Made by a program: the position numbers and the translations under genes. Shown piece by piece: positions 1-7,583 of a stretch of DNA of 14,874 nt (positions are counted from its first letter, which is position 1; each line of letters starts with the position of its first letter). Where the stretch lies: contig JAICJW010000055.1 in NCBI GenBank assembly GCA_025928215.1, positions 1-14,874 of the forward strand, given 5' to 3'. The DNA comes from Chloroflexia bacterium. GTDB lineage: Bacteria > Chloroflexota > Chloroflexia > Thermomicrobiales > JALYUS01. The notes below the pieces were generated by a model. It was not told the origin of the DNA. It ran no database searches and saw nothing but the letters and a program-made list of their open reading frames with translations.

Positions 1-1596
1 GAGGAGATGGGGCGGTCGCACGGCTTCTGGTGGTCGCCGGACAGCCAACAGATCGCCTTCACCGAGGTGGACGAGACGCATATCCCCGTCTATCGCATCA
101 CCCATCAGGGCAAGGACGCAACCGGCGAAGGTGCGCAGGAAGATCACCGCTACCCCTTCGCCGGGATGCCGAATGCGAAGGTGCGGCTCGGTGTCGTCGC
201 AGCGGACGGCGGCGCGCCGGTCTGGATGGACCTCGGCGCGGAGGACGACCAGTACCTGGCCCGCGTTGATTGGTTCCCGGACGGCACGTTGACCGCGCAG
301 ATCGAAAACCGGGGGCAGACCGCCCTCGATCTCGTCTGCTTCGATCTACGGACGGGTGCGCAGACGCGACTGCTGCGCGAGACGAGCGCTGTCTGGGTCA
401 ATCTCCACGACCTGCTCCGACCGTTGAACGATGGCGGCTTTCTCTGGGCGTCGGAGCATACCGGCTTCCAGCACCTGTACCGCTACGACCGGGGCGGCAA
501 TCGCTTAAACGCGATCACACACGGCGAGTGGATGGTGGACGGCATCGCCGGTGTGGACGAGGCGAACGGGTTGGTGTACGTCACCGGCACGCGCGACGGT
601 CCGACCGAGCGGCATCTCTACGCCGTCTCGCTCGACGGTGGCGAGCCGCGCCGGATCACGGACGCACCCGGTATGCATGCCGTCATTACCGATCACGCGC
701 TGCGGCGATTCGTGGACGTTCATCACAACACCGAGACGCCGCCGACCGTCACGCTCCGCGCACTCTCGGATGGCGCGACAATTCGCACGATGTACAACAC
801 GACCGATCCCCGCATTGCCCGGCTCGGCCTCCAACCGCCGGAACTGGTCACGCTACAGAGTCGCGATGGCGAAACACTCTACGGCGCGATCTATCGGCCA
901 CCGGCGCGGTTCGGCGCGGGGCCGTTCCCGACGATTGTCAGCGTCTACGGCGGCCCGCATGCCCAGCGGGTGCAGAACAGTTGGGGCATGACGGTGGACA
1001 TGCGCGCGCAGTATCTCCGCGAGAACGGCTTTCTCGTCTTCGTTCTCGATAATCGGGGCAGCGCGCGCCGCGGGCTGGCCTTCGAGAGCCGCATCACGCA
1101 TGACATGGGTAATCGGGAGGTACAGGATCAGGTGGACGGCGTGCGCTGGCTCGTCGGTCAGGGATTGGCCGATTCGGAGCGCGTCGGCATCTACGGCTGG
1201 AGTTACGGCGGCTATATGTCCGCGATGAGCCTGGCGCGGGCGCCGGAGACCTTCAAGGTCGCGGTGGCCGGCGCGCCGGTCACGCATTTCGATGGCTACG
1301 ACACGCATTACACCGAGCGATACATGGGCACGCCGCAATCGAACCCACAAGGGTATGCGGAAAGCAGCGTCATGCACCATGTCCCGACGATGGCGGGCAA
1401 ACTGCTGATCGTCCACGGCCTGATTGACGAGAATGTCCACTTCCGCCACACCGCGCGGCTAATTAACGCGCTGATCCGCGCCCGCAAACCGTACGACCTG
1501 CTGCTCTTCCCCGACGAGCGGCACATGCCGCGCAAGATCGAAGATCGCGTCTTCATGGAGGAGCAGATTCGCGACTATTTCGTGCGAAATCTCTGA
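1..1596 (+). CDS. S9 family dipeptidyl-peptidase IV-like serine peptidase (5' partial)
   Basis: A prolyl-oligopeptidase-family peptidase that should release dipeptides from peptide N-termini. The frame is open to base 1 and the first codons read Glu-Glu-Met, so the Met at 7 is internal and the true start lies upstream; about 531 residues are visible of a family length near 700. Residues below count from that Met. The first ~280 residues are beta-propeller, with the FWWSPD motif at 7-12. The alpha/beta-hydrolase domain follows: GGPHAQ at 315-320, nucleophile Ser399 in GWSYGG, Asp474 in HGLIDENVHF and His506 in DERHMP, a complete catalytic triad. The Glu pair encoded by bases 1-6 sits where DPP-IV enzymes bind the substrate N-terminus, which supports exopeptidase activity. 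Cellular location cannot be judged because the N-terminus is missing. It ends 70 bases before the decayed toxin-antitoxin module and shows no functional link to it. The family call is secure; substrate specificity is inferred. Confidence 0.93.
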   Translation, partial: EEMGRSHGFWWSPDSQQIAFTEVDETHIPVYRITHQGKDATGEGAQEDHRYPFAGMPNAKVRLGVVAADGGAPVWMDLGAEDDQYLARVDWFPDGTLTAQIENRGQTALDLVCFDLRTGAQTRLLRETSAVWVNLHDLLRPLNDGGFLWASEHTGFQHLYRYDRGGNRLNAITHGEWMVDGIAGVDEANGLVYVTGTRDGPTERHLYAVSLDGGEPRRITDAPGMHAVITDHALRRFVDVHHNTETPPTVTLRALSDGATIRTMYNTTDPRIARLGLQPPELVTLQSRDGETLYGAIYRPPARFGAGPFPTIVSVYGGPHAQRVQNSWGMTVDMRAQYLRENGFLVFVLDNRGSARRGLAFESRITHDMGNREVQDQVDGVRWLVGQGLADSERVGIYGWSYGGYMSAMSLARAPETFKVAVAGAPVTHFDGYDTHYTERYMGTPQSNPQGYAESSVMHHVPTMAGKLLIVHGLIDENVHFRHTARLINALIRARKPYDLLLFPDERHMPRKIEDRVFMEEQIRDYFVRNL

Positions 1597-1666
1597 TGAG
1601 TGATTGCGGACTTCGTCTTGTCCATTGCCCGGCGTCGTATGCTTGGAACATGGAAAGGAACAGGCG

Positions 1667-1943
1667 ATGGTTCGCACATTGACCAGCCACGAAACCGACG
1701 CGCTGATCGCCCGTCATATCGGGCCCCACCCGTCGAACCCCGGCGTTGATGAATACTGGCTCAAAGAGGCTGGGTATCCCCGTCTGGGCGATTATCGGCC
1801 GGTGGAAGGTCGAGGAGGGCAACGCGGGCGAGACCGCTACCGCCTACCACATCACGCGCGAAGAACTCGAAGCCGCACTCGCATTTTACGAGCGCCACCA
1901 CGCCGCCATTAATCACCGCCTCGAACAGAACTGTGCGGATTGA
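1667..1943 (+). pseudogene. DUF433-like antitoxin gene, broken by a one-base frameshift
   Basis: A small gene resembling the DUF433-type proteins encoded just upstream of PIN-like toxins. The start ATG at 1667 follows an AAAGGAA ribosome site at 1654-1660. The first frame gives 35 residues of matching sequence, ending GVDEYWLKEAG, then runs into an unrelated frame. The rest of the protein (IPVWAIIGRWKVEEG, then an HITREELEAALAFYERHH helix) lies in the frame whose codons start at 1773, 1776 and so on, ending in TGA at 1941-1943. Dropping one G of the GGG run at 1772-1774 restores a continuous protein of about 91 residues. This is therefore an inserted base, either a real mutation or a homopolymer error. 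The stop overlaps the next ATG (TGATG), the usual coupling in such pairs. Family assignment is from memory of the motif pattern and is moderate; the frameshift itself is directly visible. Confidence 0.66.
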
Positions 1944-2198
1944 TGGCGACGTTGGATAATGGTTACGCTCAATCGCGGCCACTACCGCTTATTACACGAT
2001 GCCTGGTTGACGTGGTCGCACGAATGGGGCGTCAGCCCTTCCCCTGCGGGCATTCTCATCACAGAGCATGTACGTCGAGTCGAGTTTTCCGCCATCGCTG
2101 CGGCAATTCACGATCTTGCAGGCGCATCCGATGTACGGCTGATGAACAGCCTTTATGAGTGGAACGGGCGAACTGGGTGGCGCCGATGGCCGCGATGA
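1943..2198 (+). pseudogene. PIN-like toxin (DUF5615-type) remnant lacking its N-terminal half
   Basis: Partner of the broken antitoxin gene. The coding remnant is clear from about 1959: VTLNRGHYRLLHDAW, then PSPAGILITEH, an amphipathic helix, and a closing SLYEWNGRTGW. This matches the second half of the short PIN-like nuclease-fold toxins, in which the 'vLvTLNrrdF..LH' segment lies about 60 residues into a protein of roughly 110-120. Here it begins within a few codons of the gene's start. The ATG at 1943, which overlaps the antitoxin stop, opens a different frame (MATLDNGY) that does not read into the toxin body. The simplest reading is an internal deletion that removed the first strands and helices, with the first catalytic acidic residues, and shifted the frame. 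The 79-residue frame from ATG 1959 has no good ribosome site. It is probably non-functional. Confidence 0.6.
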
Positions 2199-2241
2199 AT
2201 CTGTGCCAGCTCGTATAGACGGCGTGGCGTGCAGAATTTTC

Positions 2242-2799
2242 TCATCCCGGTTGTCGCCAGAAGGGCGCGCGTTGCCGCTGCGTATCCAGCATGGCGGGGT
2301 CGAACATTGGTAATTCGTGGCCGAGCGGTTGCGGCGGGCGATGCATGTAACCAATCGCCTGATAGACGTGCGGATGCGTGTAGTAGCCCCGGTACGTATG
2401 GTCAATAAGGGCGGCGAAGAAGGCCGGGAAGTCATGTTCGACCGCCCGCAACACGGCATCCTGCCGGTTGCCATCGAGGTCGGCGAAGCCCGATTGGCAC
2501 TGACGCCCGCTCTCCACTTCGATTGCCACCAGCCCATCGCAAAAGAGACGGCGCAACGGAGGGTACGCCGCCAGCGTCCGGTCAATCGTGGCGATGATGC
2601 CGAGATCGCCCGCGCCCGGCATGCCATCCGCCTCGGGGATCAGCCGGTTCAGGACCGCGCCGAGTAGGGCTTCCTGCTCGCTATCGAGGACGTTCGGCGC
2701 GACGAGGGGAGATTCACGCGGCGTGACGGCGGACGCGGCCTGCGGCCCGGCAACGGTCGCCTCACCGGCGAGGGGTTGATGCGATTGGTCTTGCTGCAT
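2242..2799 (-). CDS. gluconate 2-dehydrogenase subunit 3 family protein
   Basis: Small accessory subunit (185 residues) of GMC-type membrane or periplasmic dehydrogenases; in known complexes it partners the flavin subunit. The start is the ATG at 2799, chosen because AAGGAGAA lies six bases upstream and because it falls 16 bases after the stop of the GMC gene; longer frames would overlap that gene. Residues 37-160 carry the family pattern: an early helix with LNRLIPEAD, a middle GDLGIIATIDRTL segment, and HTYRGYYTHPHVYQAIGY at 134-151. Most family members begin with a twin-arginine signal. None is visible here: the first 30 residues are polar and Ala/Gln-rich without RR or a hydrophobic stretch. 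It forms a two-gene unit with the GMC oxidoreductase, and no cytochrome c subunit is present in the window. The family call is good; complex assembly and location are inferred. Confidence 0.82.
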   Translation of the reverse strand: MQQDQSHQPLAGEATVAGPQAASAVTPRESPLVAPNVLDSEQEALLGAVLNRLIPEADGMPGAGDLGIIATIDRTLAAYPPLRRLFCDGLVAIEVESGRQCQSGFADLDGNRQDAVLRAVEHDFPAFFAALIDHTYRGYYTHPHVYQAIGYMHRPPQPLGHELPMFDPAMLDTQRQRAPFWRQPG

Positions 2800-2815
2800 T
2801 AGGTTCTCCTTTGCA

Positions 2816-4459
2816 CTAACCCAGATTTCCCCGCTCGCGCTGGATGTAGTCGGCGGTGCGGAGGGCGAGCGCCTGAATCGTCGTCGTCGGATTGCCGACC
2901 GCGCTTGTGACGAAGATGCTGCCATCCACGATGAAGAGGTTCTCCACATCATGCGCGCGGCCCCAGCGATCCACGACGGACGCCGCCGGGTCATCGCCCA
3001 TCCGGCAGGTGCCGAGCAAATGCCAGCCGGAGGGCCGGAAGGGGTTGGCAGTCAGCACATCAATTGCCCCCGCCGCATCGAGGACTTCGCGGGCGCGGGC
3101 GATGCCGTGATCGAGCATTTTCCGGCTGTTGTCGCTCAGGCGGTAGCGGACGAGCGGCGCGGGGATGCCGTGCGCGTCTACGAGATCGGGGTCGAGCGTC
3201 ACCTCATTGACCGCCTCAGGCAGGTCTTCGCCCATCACACCGATGAAGGCCATGCGCCCGAACCGCGCGGCGAATGTGCCGTGATGCTCCGCGCCCCACG
3301 GCACGCGCTGCCCGGCGAGGCCGCCCATCGCCGCGCTCAGCGGGCCGGATTGCCGGACGATCTGCAACTGGTAGCCGCGCACGAAATCGTTGCGCGGGTC
3401 CGTCTCGTAGAATTCGTGGCTGAGGATACAGGCGCCGATCGTCCCCTTCATACTCTCCAGATCGTCCGGGAAGACGCCACCTGCCGAAGCATAGCAGTGG
3501 TACATCAGGTTCTTACCGACCACGCCGGTCCGGTTCGCCAGCCCTTCCGGGAAGTGGCGCGAGCGCGAGGTGAGGAGCAAGCGTGGCGTGCCGATGCCAT
3601 TGCATGCGACGATCACAACGGGCGCGGTCTGCTCGTGCAACTGCCCATCCGCATCGTAATACAGCGCGCCGCGTGCCCGGCCACTCGGGTCCACCGTCAC
3701 TTCGCGCACGCGGCAGCGCGTCCGTAGCTCCACGCCGAGCCGGATCGCCTGCGGCCAGTACGTGACATCCGCGCTGGAACGCGCGCCGGTCGGGCAGCCG
3801 AGGTCGCAGGGGCCGCAGAGATTGCACGGCTGGCGTCCGTCATCCCCATACGGCGTGGTGATGATCGCGGCATCGGAGGGCCACCAGTGCCAGCCGAGTT
3901 TGTCGAAACCCTTTGCCATCGTCTCGCCGAGCGGGCCAATCGGCAGGGGCGGCGTTGGGCGCGGCGCGCGGGGCGGCTGGGCCGGGTCCCCCGCGAGGCC
4001 GGAGACGCCAATCATCCGGTCATTGAAGTCGTAGTACGGTTCCAGTTCGTCGTACGAGAGCGGCCAGTCGTCCGCGACGCCATCGAGCGAGCGGACGCGG
4101 AAGTCGGACGGGTGGAAGCGCGGGAAGTGCGCGCTCCAGTGAATCGTGCTGCCGCCGACGGCATTGAACATCAGCGGCGTGTACGTGGATTCCACATTAT
4201 TGACCGGGTAATCCTCCGGCATCTGGCGGATATTCGGGTCCGGGTTGAAATCGGTGAGGCGGCGCAGTTCCCAGTCGTCGCCGTAATGCGGGAGTGATTG
4301 CGGGTCCACCCAATCGCCCTGATCGAGGCAGACGATGCGGAACCCGGCATTGGCGAGGCTCCACGCCACCGCCGCGCCCGATGCCCCCGCGCCAATAATC
4401 AGCACATCCGGATCAGTGATATGCGGCGATGGGCCGCGATAGGGATAATACGCATTCAT
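2816..4459 (-). CDS. GMC family FAD-dependent oxidoreductase with Cys cluster (gluconate/sugar dehydrogenase-like catalytic subunit)
   Basis: A 547-residue glucose-methanol-choline flavoenzyme, expected to oxidise an alcohol or sugar hydroxyl. The Rossmann FAD motif GAGASG is at 23-28. A substrate-domain segment with HWSAHFPRFHPSDF is at 107-120. The GMC C-terminal domain has HLLGTCRMG (480-488, His480 the likely catalytic base) and VGNPTTTIQA (521-530, Asn523 as second active-site residue). A Cys-x2-Cys-x2-Cys-x3-Cys cluster (Cys212, 215, 218, 222) resembles the iron-sulfur site of FAD-dependent glucose dehydrogenases, so electrons may leave through an Fe-S centre rather than to O2. No signal peptide is seen: the protein begins with a short polar leader before the Rossmann fold. 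It is followed 16 bases later by the subunit 3 gene, which supports a two-subunit dehydrogenase. The upstream Shine-Dalgarno is weak. The substrate cannot be named from sequence, and a role in anthranilate breakdown is not indicated. Confidence 0.9.
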   Translation of the reverse strand: MNAYYPYRGPSPHITDPDVLIIGAGASGAAVAWSLANAGFRIVCLDQGDWVDPQSLPHYGDDWELRRLTDFNPDPNIRQMPEDYPVNNVESTYTPLMFNAVGGSTIHWSAHFPRFHPSDFRVRSLDGVADDWPLSYDELEPYYDFNDRMIGVSGLAGDPAQPPRAPRPTPPLPIGPLGETMAKGFDKLGWHWWPSDAAIITTPYGDDGRQPCNLCGPCDLGCPTGARSSADVTYWPQAIRLGVELRTRCRVREVTVDPSGRARGALYYDADGQLHEQTAPVVIVACNGIGTPRLLLTSRSRHFPEGLANRTGVVGKNLMYHCYASAGGVFPDDLESMKGTIGACILSHEFYETDPRNDFVRGYQLQIVRQSGPLSAAMGGLAGQRVPWGAEHHGTFAARFGRMAFIGVMGEDLPEAVNEVTLDPDLVDAHGIPAPLVRYRLSDNSRKMLDHGIARAREVLDAAGAIDVLTANPFRPSGWHLLGTCRMGDDPAASVVDRWGRAHDVENLFIVDGSIFVTSAVGNPTTTIQALALRTADYIQRERGNLG

Positions 4460-4527
4460 CCTGCACCATCCATTCCACGCCGCATATCGCAGCGATCCTT
4501 TACCGTCTGTGGAGTGTGTCCGGCATC

Positions 4528-4556
4528 ATTATACGCACACATGCTACGGCATTCAG
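4528..4556 (-). promoter_or_regulatory. candidate promoter for the GMC/subunit 3 pair
   Basis: On the minus strand a perfect TATAAT occupies 4533-4528, in the 93-base gap between the crotonase and GMC genes. A CTGAAT at 4556-4551 (three of six matches to TTGACA) lies 17 bases upstream and overlaps the crotonase stop codon. Transcription would start about 60 bases before the GMC ATG. This suggests the two dehydrogenase genes can be expressed separately from the anthranilate genes. The -35 is weak, so confidence is moderate. Confidence 0.45.
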
Positions 4557-5344
4557 CGGCCTGTGAAGGTTGGCTTCGCCTTCTCCAGAAACGCCTCGTA
4601 GAAGAGCCGGTGGTCGTCGCCCATCAGGAGGAGCGCCTGCGCCTGCGCCTCGGCCTCGATGGCGGAGAGCAAATCCATATTCCACTCGTTGGTGACCATC
4701 CGCTTGGTCATCGCGAGGCCGAGCGTCGGGCCGTTCGCCAATCGTTCCGCCCACTGGTAGGCGGTGGGCAGGAGGTCTTCGGGCGGCAGCACGCGGTTGA
4801 CGAGGCCGTATCGCTCGGCGGTCGGCGCGTCAATGCTGTCACCGAAGAGCAGCAGTTCGAGTGCGCGCCCCTGCCCGACGATGCGGGGGAGCAGATAGGC
4901 CGCGCCCATGTCCGCGCCGGTCAGGCCGACGCGCGTGAAGAGGAAGGCGATCCGCGCGTGCTGGGCCGCGAGGCGGAGGTCGGACGCGAGGGCGATCACC
5001 GCGCCCGCCCCGGCGGTCGTGCCATTGAGGGCGGCGATGATCGGCTTATCAAGGAGCCGCATATTGGCGACGACCGCGCCCGTCATCCGCGTGAACTCCA
5101 AATGCGCCTTCATGTCCTGCTTCAACAACGCACCGATGATGTCGTGAACATCACCGCCGGAGCAGAAGCCGTCGCCGCTGCCGGTAAGGACGAGCACGTT
5201 CACCGTATCATCGTATCGCAGCGCTTCGAGCAGGTCACGAAACTGTGCGTAGACCGCGAAGGTGAGCGCATTCAGCACGTCGGGCCGGTCGAACGTGACG
5301 GTGGCAATGCCATCGCGGACGGTGTATTGGAAATTGTATTCCAT
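4553..5344 (-). CDS. crotonase (enoyl-CoA hydratase/isomerase family), probable ring-fission or hydrolase step
   Basis: A 263-residue crotonase-fold acyl-CoA enzyme. The start ATG at 5344 has AGGAGG five bases upstream. The fold is shown by the N-terminal strand GIATVTFDRPDVLNAL, the first oxyanion segment FCSGGD (60-65), the second, NGTTAGAGA (107-115), and the SDLRLAA strand. By alignment from memory with rat enoyl-CoA hydratase, its two catalytic glutamates (Glu144, Glu164) correspond to Val116 and Phe136 here. An aspartate at 145 in GLTGADMG sits where MenB- and BadI-type crotonases carry a conserved Asp in a similar loop. A simple hydratase is therefore doubtful; hydrolytic C-C cleavage of a cyclic beta-keto-acyl-CoA is a reasonable alternative. 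The gene follows the 2-aminobenzoyl-CoA monooxygenase/reductase by 39 bases, which places it downstream in anthranilate catabolism. The fold is certain; the reaction is inferred. Confidence 0.88.
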   Translation of the reverse strand: MEYNFQYTVRDGIATVTFDRPDVLNALTFAVYAQFRDLLEALRYDDTVNVLVLTGSGDGFCSGGDVHDIIGALLKQDMKAHLEFTRMTGAVVANMRLLDKPIIAALNGTTAGAGAVIALASDLRLAAQHARIAFLFTRVGLTGADMGAAYLLPRIVGQGRALELLLFGDSIDAPTAERYGLVNRVLPPEDLLPTAYQWAERLANGPTLGLAMTKRMVTNEWNMDLLSAIEAEAQAQALLLMGDDHRLFYEAFLEKAKPTFTGR

Positions 5345-5383
5345 CGCATCCTCCTACTCTCTACGCGTTCGTCCCAGTAAATC

Positions 5384-7543
5384 TCAGTAGGATGGCGGGC
5401 TGAACAGGCAGAGGTCTGCCCGCCCTGCGGCGAGAAGCGTATTCGCCTGGCCGGTCGTTGTTGTGTAGGCGGTCGCGAGCGTCGGGATGCCCGCTTCGTT
5501 GCGGATCACATCGCTATAGCTGGCGAATGCCTCGAAATCATAGTTCGGCTGGCTGGCGGGCGTCGTCTGCCCAGCGTGGACGGCAATCAGATCGCAGCCA
5601 TGCTCCTTCAGCGTGCGGGCGATGGCGACGGCGTCCGCGATGTCGTTGTCGTCCTTCACCCAGTCCGTCGCGGAGAGCGCGACAGTAAGCGGCTTCTCGG
5701 CGGGCCAGACGGCGCGAACGGCATCGAAGACGGCGAGCGGAAAGCGGAGGCGATTCTCCGGCGCGCCGCCGTAGGCGTCGTCGCGCCGGTTCGTCAGCGG
5801 CGAGAGGAAACTGGCGAGCAGGTAGCCGTGTGCCATGTTCAGAGCGAGCAGATCGAACCCGACCGCCGTGCCCTGCTCCGCCGCCGCGACAAATGCCGCG
5901 CATACCCGCTCCATATCGGCGCACTCCATCATCGTCGGTATCTGACTGCCGGGGCGATAGGGGATCGCGGACGCGGAGACGAGCGGCCAGTTGCCGTCGC
6001 GGAGCGGTTTATCCACCCCCGCGGAACGTGGTCGCGTTGATCCACGCCGCCCGGTATGGTTGAGATGGAGGGCGATCTTCGTATCGGACGCATCATGCGT
6101 CGCCGCGACGATCCGTGCCCATGCCTCGGAATGCGCGGGATGGTAGCACCCGACATCACCGGGCGTGATCCGCCCTTCCGCCGAAACCGCGACGGGTTCG
6201 GTGAGAACCAGCCCCGCGCCGCCGCGTGCCTGCCGGACCAATCGGGCTGCGTGTTTCTCCGTGGGAAGGCCGTCAGCCGCATCGTACGCCGAGACCGGCG
6301 CGAGGACGAGACGGTTCGGCAATGTCATCGCCCGCAAGCGAAGCGGGATGAAGGCGGCGGGTGGTGAGACAAGCGGGGAAGTCGTGTCGTGATCGCCGTT
6401 CGCCGCGCGGGCCGCGATCTGGAAGTGGCGTTCGACATCGCGAATGAAATAGGGATCGCGCTGCCGGAGGCTGTCGTAGGTGATCCGTCCGCTCCGTGTG
6501 AGCAAGTTAAAGGCGAACGGCAACGGCGCGAAATGACGATACCGGCTGACCGTTTCGAAGTAGCGCTGGCTCTCCGCCGCCGCGCGCTGGACCGCCTCGA
6601 CGCGCGGCTTGCGGCCCAGCGCATAGACGCGCAGCGCGGTCGGCAGATCGGCGTGCTGATCGCACGCCGTGGCGAGCGCGATCGCGTCCTCCATCGCCAG
6701 TTTCGTCCCTGAGCCAATCGAAAAGTGTGCCGTATGCGCCGCGTCGCCGAGCAGGACGATATTTTCATGCGACCAGCGCGCGTTCTTCAGCGTAACGAAT
6801 TGCAGCCAGTGTGAGCGGTTTGAACGAAGATGACGCCCGGCGAGATGGTCCGCGAAGAGCGATTCACAGAAGGCGACGCTCGCCGCCTCATCCGTCTCGC
6901 TCAGCCCCGCGCGCTGCCATGTCTCCTCCGCGCACTCGACGATGAACGTGCCCATCGTCGCGTCGAAGGGGTACGCATGGACCTGAAAGAGGCCGTATTC
7001 GCTCTCCTTGAAAATGAAGGTGAAGGCGTCGTAGAGTTTATCTGTACCGAACCAGATGAAGCGGGTTTTCCCCTGCTCGGTCCGCGGGCGAAATGCCTCG
7101 GCGTGGCGCTGGCGGGTGAGGCTGTTGACACCGTCCGCCGCGATTAGCAGATCAGCGTCGTCGCGCAGAGCGTCCGGGTCGCCGACGGGCGTATCGAAGT
7201 GGAGGCGGACGCCGAGCGCGGCACACCGGCGCTGGAGGATGTCGAGCAGGTGACGGCGCGCGATCCCCGCGAAGGTATGCCCCTCGCAGCGGATCCGTTC
7301 ATCCTGCACATGCACGTCAATCGCGTCCCAGATCACGAAGGCATCGGTGATCTCGCGATAGGTCGTCGGATCGGCCTCGCGCAGTGCGGTCAGCGTCCGG
7401 TCGGAGAAGACGACGCCCCAGCCATAGGTCGCGCCCGCCGGGTTCCGCTCGTGGAGAGCGATCTCCCACGTTGGATGCCCCTGCTTCAAGAGCAGGCTCG
7501 CATACAGCCCCGCCGGCCCCCCGCCGAGGACATTAATCTTCAT
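5384..7543 (-). CDS. 2-aminobenzoyl-CoA monooxygenase/reductase-like protein (salicylyl-CoA 5-hydroxylase + OYE fusion), C-terminus short
   Basis: A two-domain flavoprotein of 719 residues. The N-terminal half is a flavin monooxygenase of the salicylate-hydroxylase type: FAD motif GGGPAG at 7-12, AADGVNS near 136-141, and GDAAHTAHFSIGSG at 266-279. From about 398 to the end is an Old Yellow Enzyme/NADH:flavin oxidoreductase domain: MTLPNRLVLAPVS, LVLTEPVAVSAEGR, HLNHTGRRG at 493-501, and NMAHGYLLASFLSP with His572. This architecture is that of Azoarcus 2-aminobenzoyl-CoA monooxygenase/reductase, which hydroxylates and then reduces the ring of anthranilyl-CoA using O2 and NADH. The adjacent 2-aminobenzoate-CoA ligase supports that substrate over salicylyl-CoA. 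The protein stops with GRADLCLFSPPSY, where relatives, as I remember them, continue for some 40-60 residues; the next gene starts 39 bases later. The start at 7543 follows AGAGGCGG. Catalytic competence of the reductase domain is uncertain. Confidence 0.88.
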   Translation of the reverse strand: MKINVLGGGPAGLYASLLLKQGHPTWEIALHERNPAGATYGWGVVFSDRTLTALREADPTTYREITDAFVIWDAIDVHVQDERIRCEGHTFAGIARRHLLDILQRRCAALGVRLHFDTPVGDPDALRDDADLLIAADGVNSLTRQRHAEAFRPRTEQGKTRFIWFGTDKLYDAFTFIFKESEYGLFQVHAYPFDATMGTFIVECAEETWQRAGLSETDEAASVAFCESLFADHLAGRHLRSNRSHWLQFVTLKNARWSHENIVLLGDAAHTAHFSIGSGTKLAMEDAIALATACDQHADLPTALRVYALGRKPRVEAVQRAAAESQRYFETVSRYRHFAPLPFAFNLLTRSGRITYDSLRQRDPYFIRDVERHFQIAARAANGDHDTTSPLVSPPAAFIPLRLRAMTLPNRLVLAPVSAYDAADGLPTEKHAARLVRQARGGAGLVLTEPVAVSAEGRITPGDVGCYHPAHSEAWARIVAATHDASDTKIALHLNHTGRRGSTRPRSAGVDKPLRDGNWPLVSASAIPYRPGSQIPTMMECADMERVCAAFVAAAEQGTAVGFDLLALNMAHGYLLASFLSPLTNRRDDAYGGAPENRLRFPLAVFDAVRAVWPAEKPLTVALSATDWVKDDNDIADAVAIARTLKEHGCDLIAVHAGQTTPASQPNYDFEAFASYSDVIRNEAGIPTLATAYTTTTGQANTLLAAGRADLCLFSPPSY

Positions 7544-7550
7544 CCGCGCG

Positions 7551-7562
7551 CCGCCTCTGCGG
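7551..7562 (-). promoter_or_regulatory. small hairpin over the ribosome site of the monooxygenase/reductase gene
   Basis: CCGC-CTCT-GCGG forms a four-base-pair stem with a four-base loop just upstream of the start at 7543. On the transcript it contains the AGAGGCGG Shine-Dalgarno region, so it could weakly mask translation initiation. It lies in the 40-base gap after the LLM gene. The stem is short and may be chance in GC-rich DNA. Confidence 0.25.
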
Positions 7563-7583
7563 TTCGTTTGGTTTCATTCGGTT

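Noticed and set aside
1742..1946. Programmed frameshift in the antitoxin gene
   Set aside because: There is no slippery heptamer with a downstream structure that I can see, and the neighbouring toxin is also damaged, so mutation or a homopolymer error is simpler.
4298..5380. Plus-strand reading frame of 360 codons opposite the crotonase
   Set aside because: The minus-strand crotonase and GMC genes explain this DNA; the plus-strand product is Arg/His-rich without a fold.
5345..5400. Simple frameshift hiding the rest of the monooxygenase/reductase C-terminus
   Set aside because: Removing one base of the run at 5397-5399 opens a frame with a faint resemblance (RHPTEIYW), but it runs straight into the well-supported crotonase start, so there is no room for the missing 40-60 residues.
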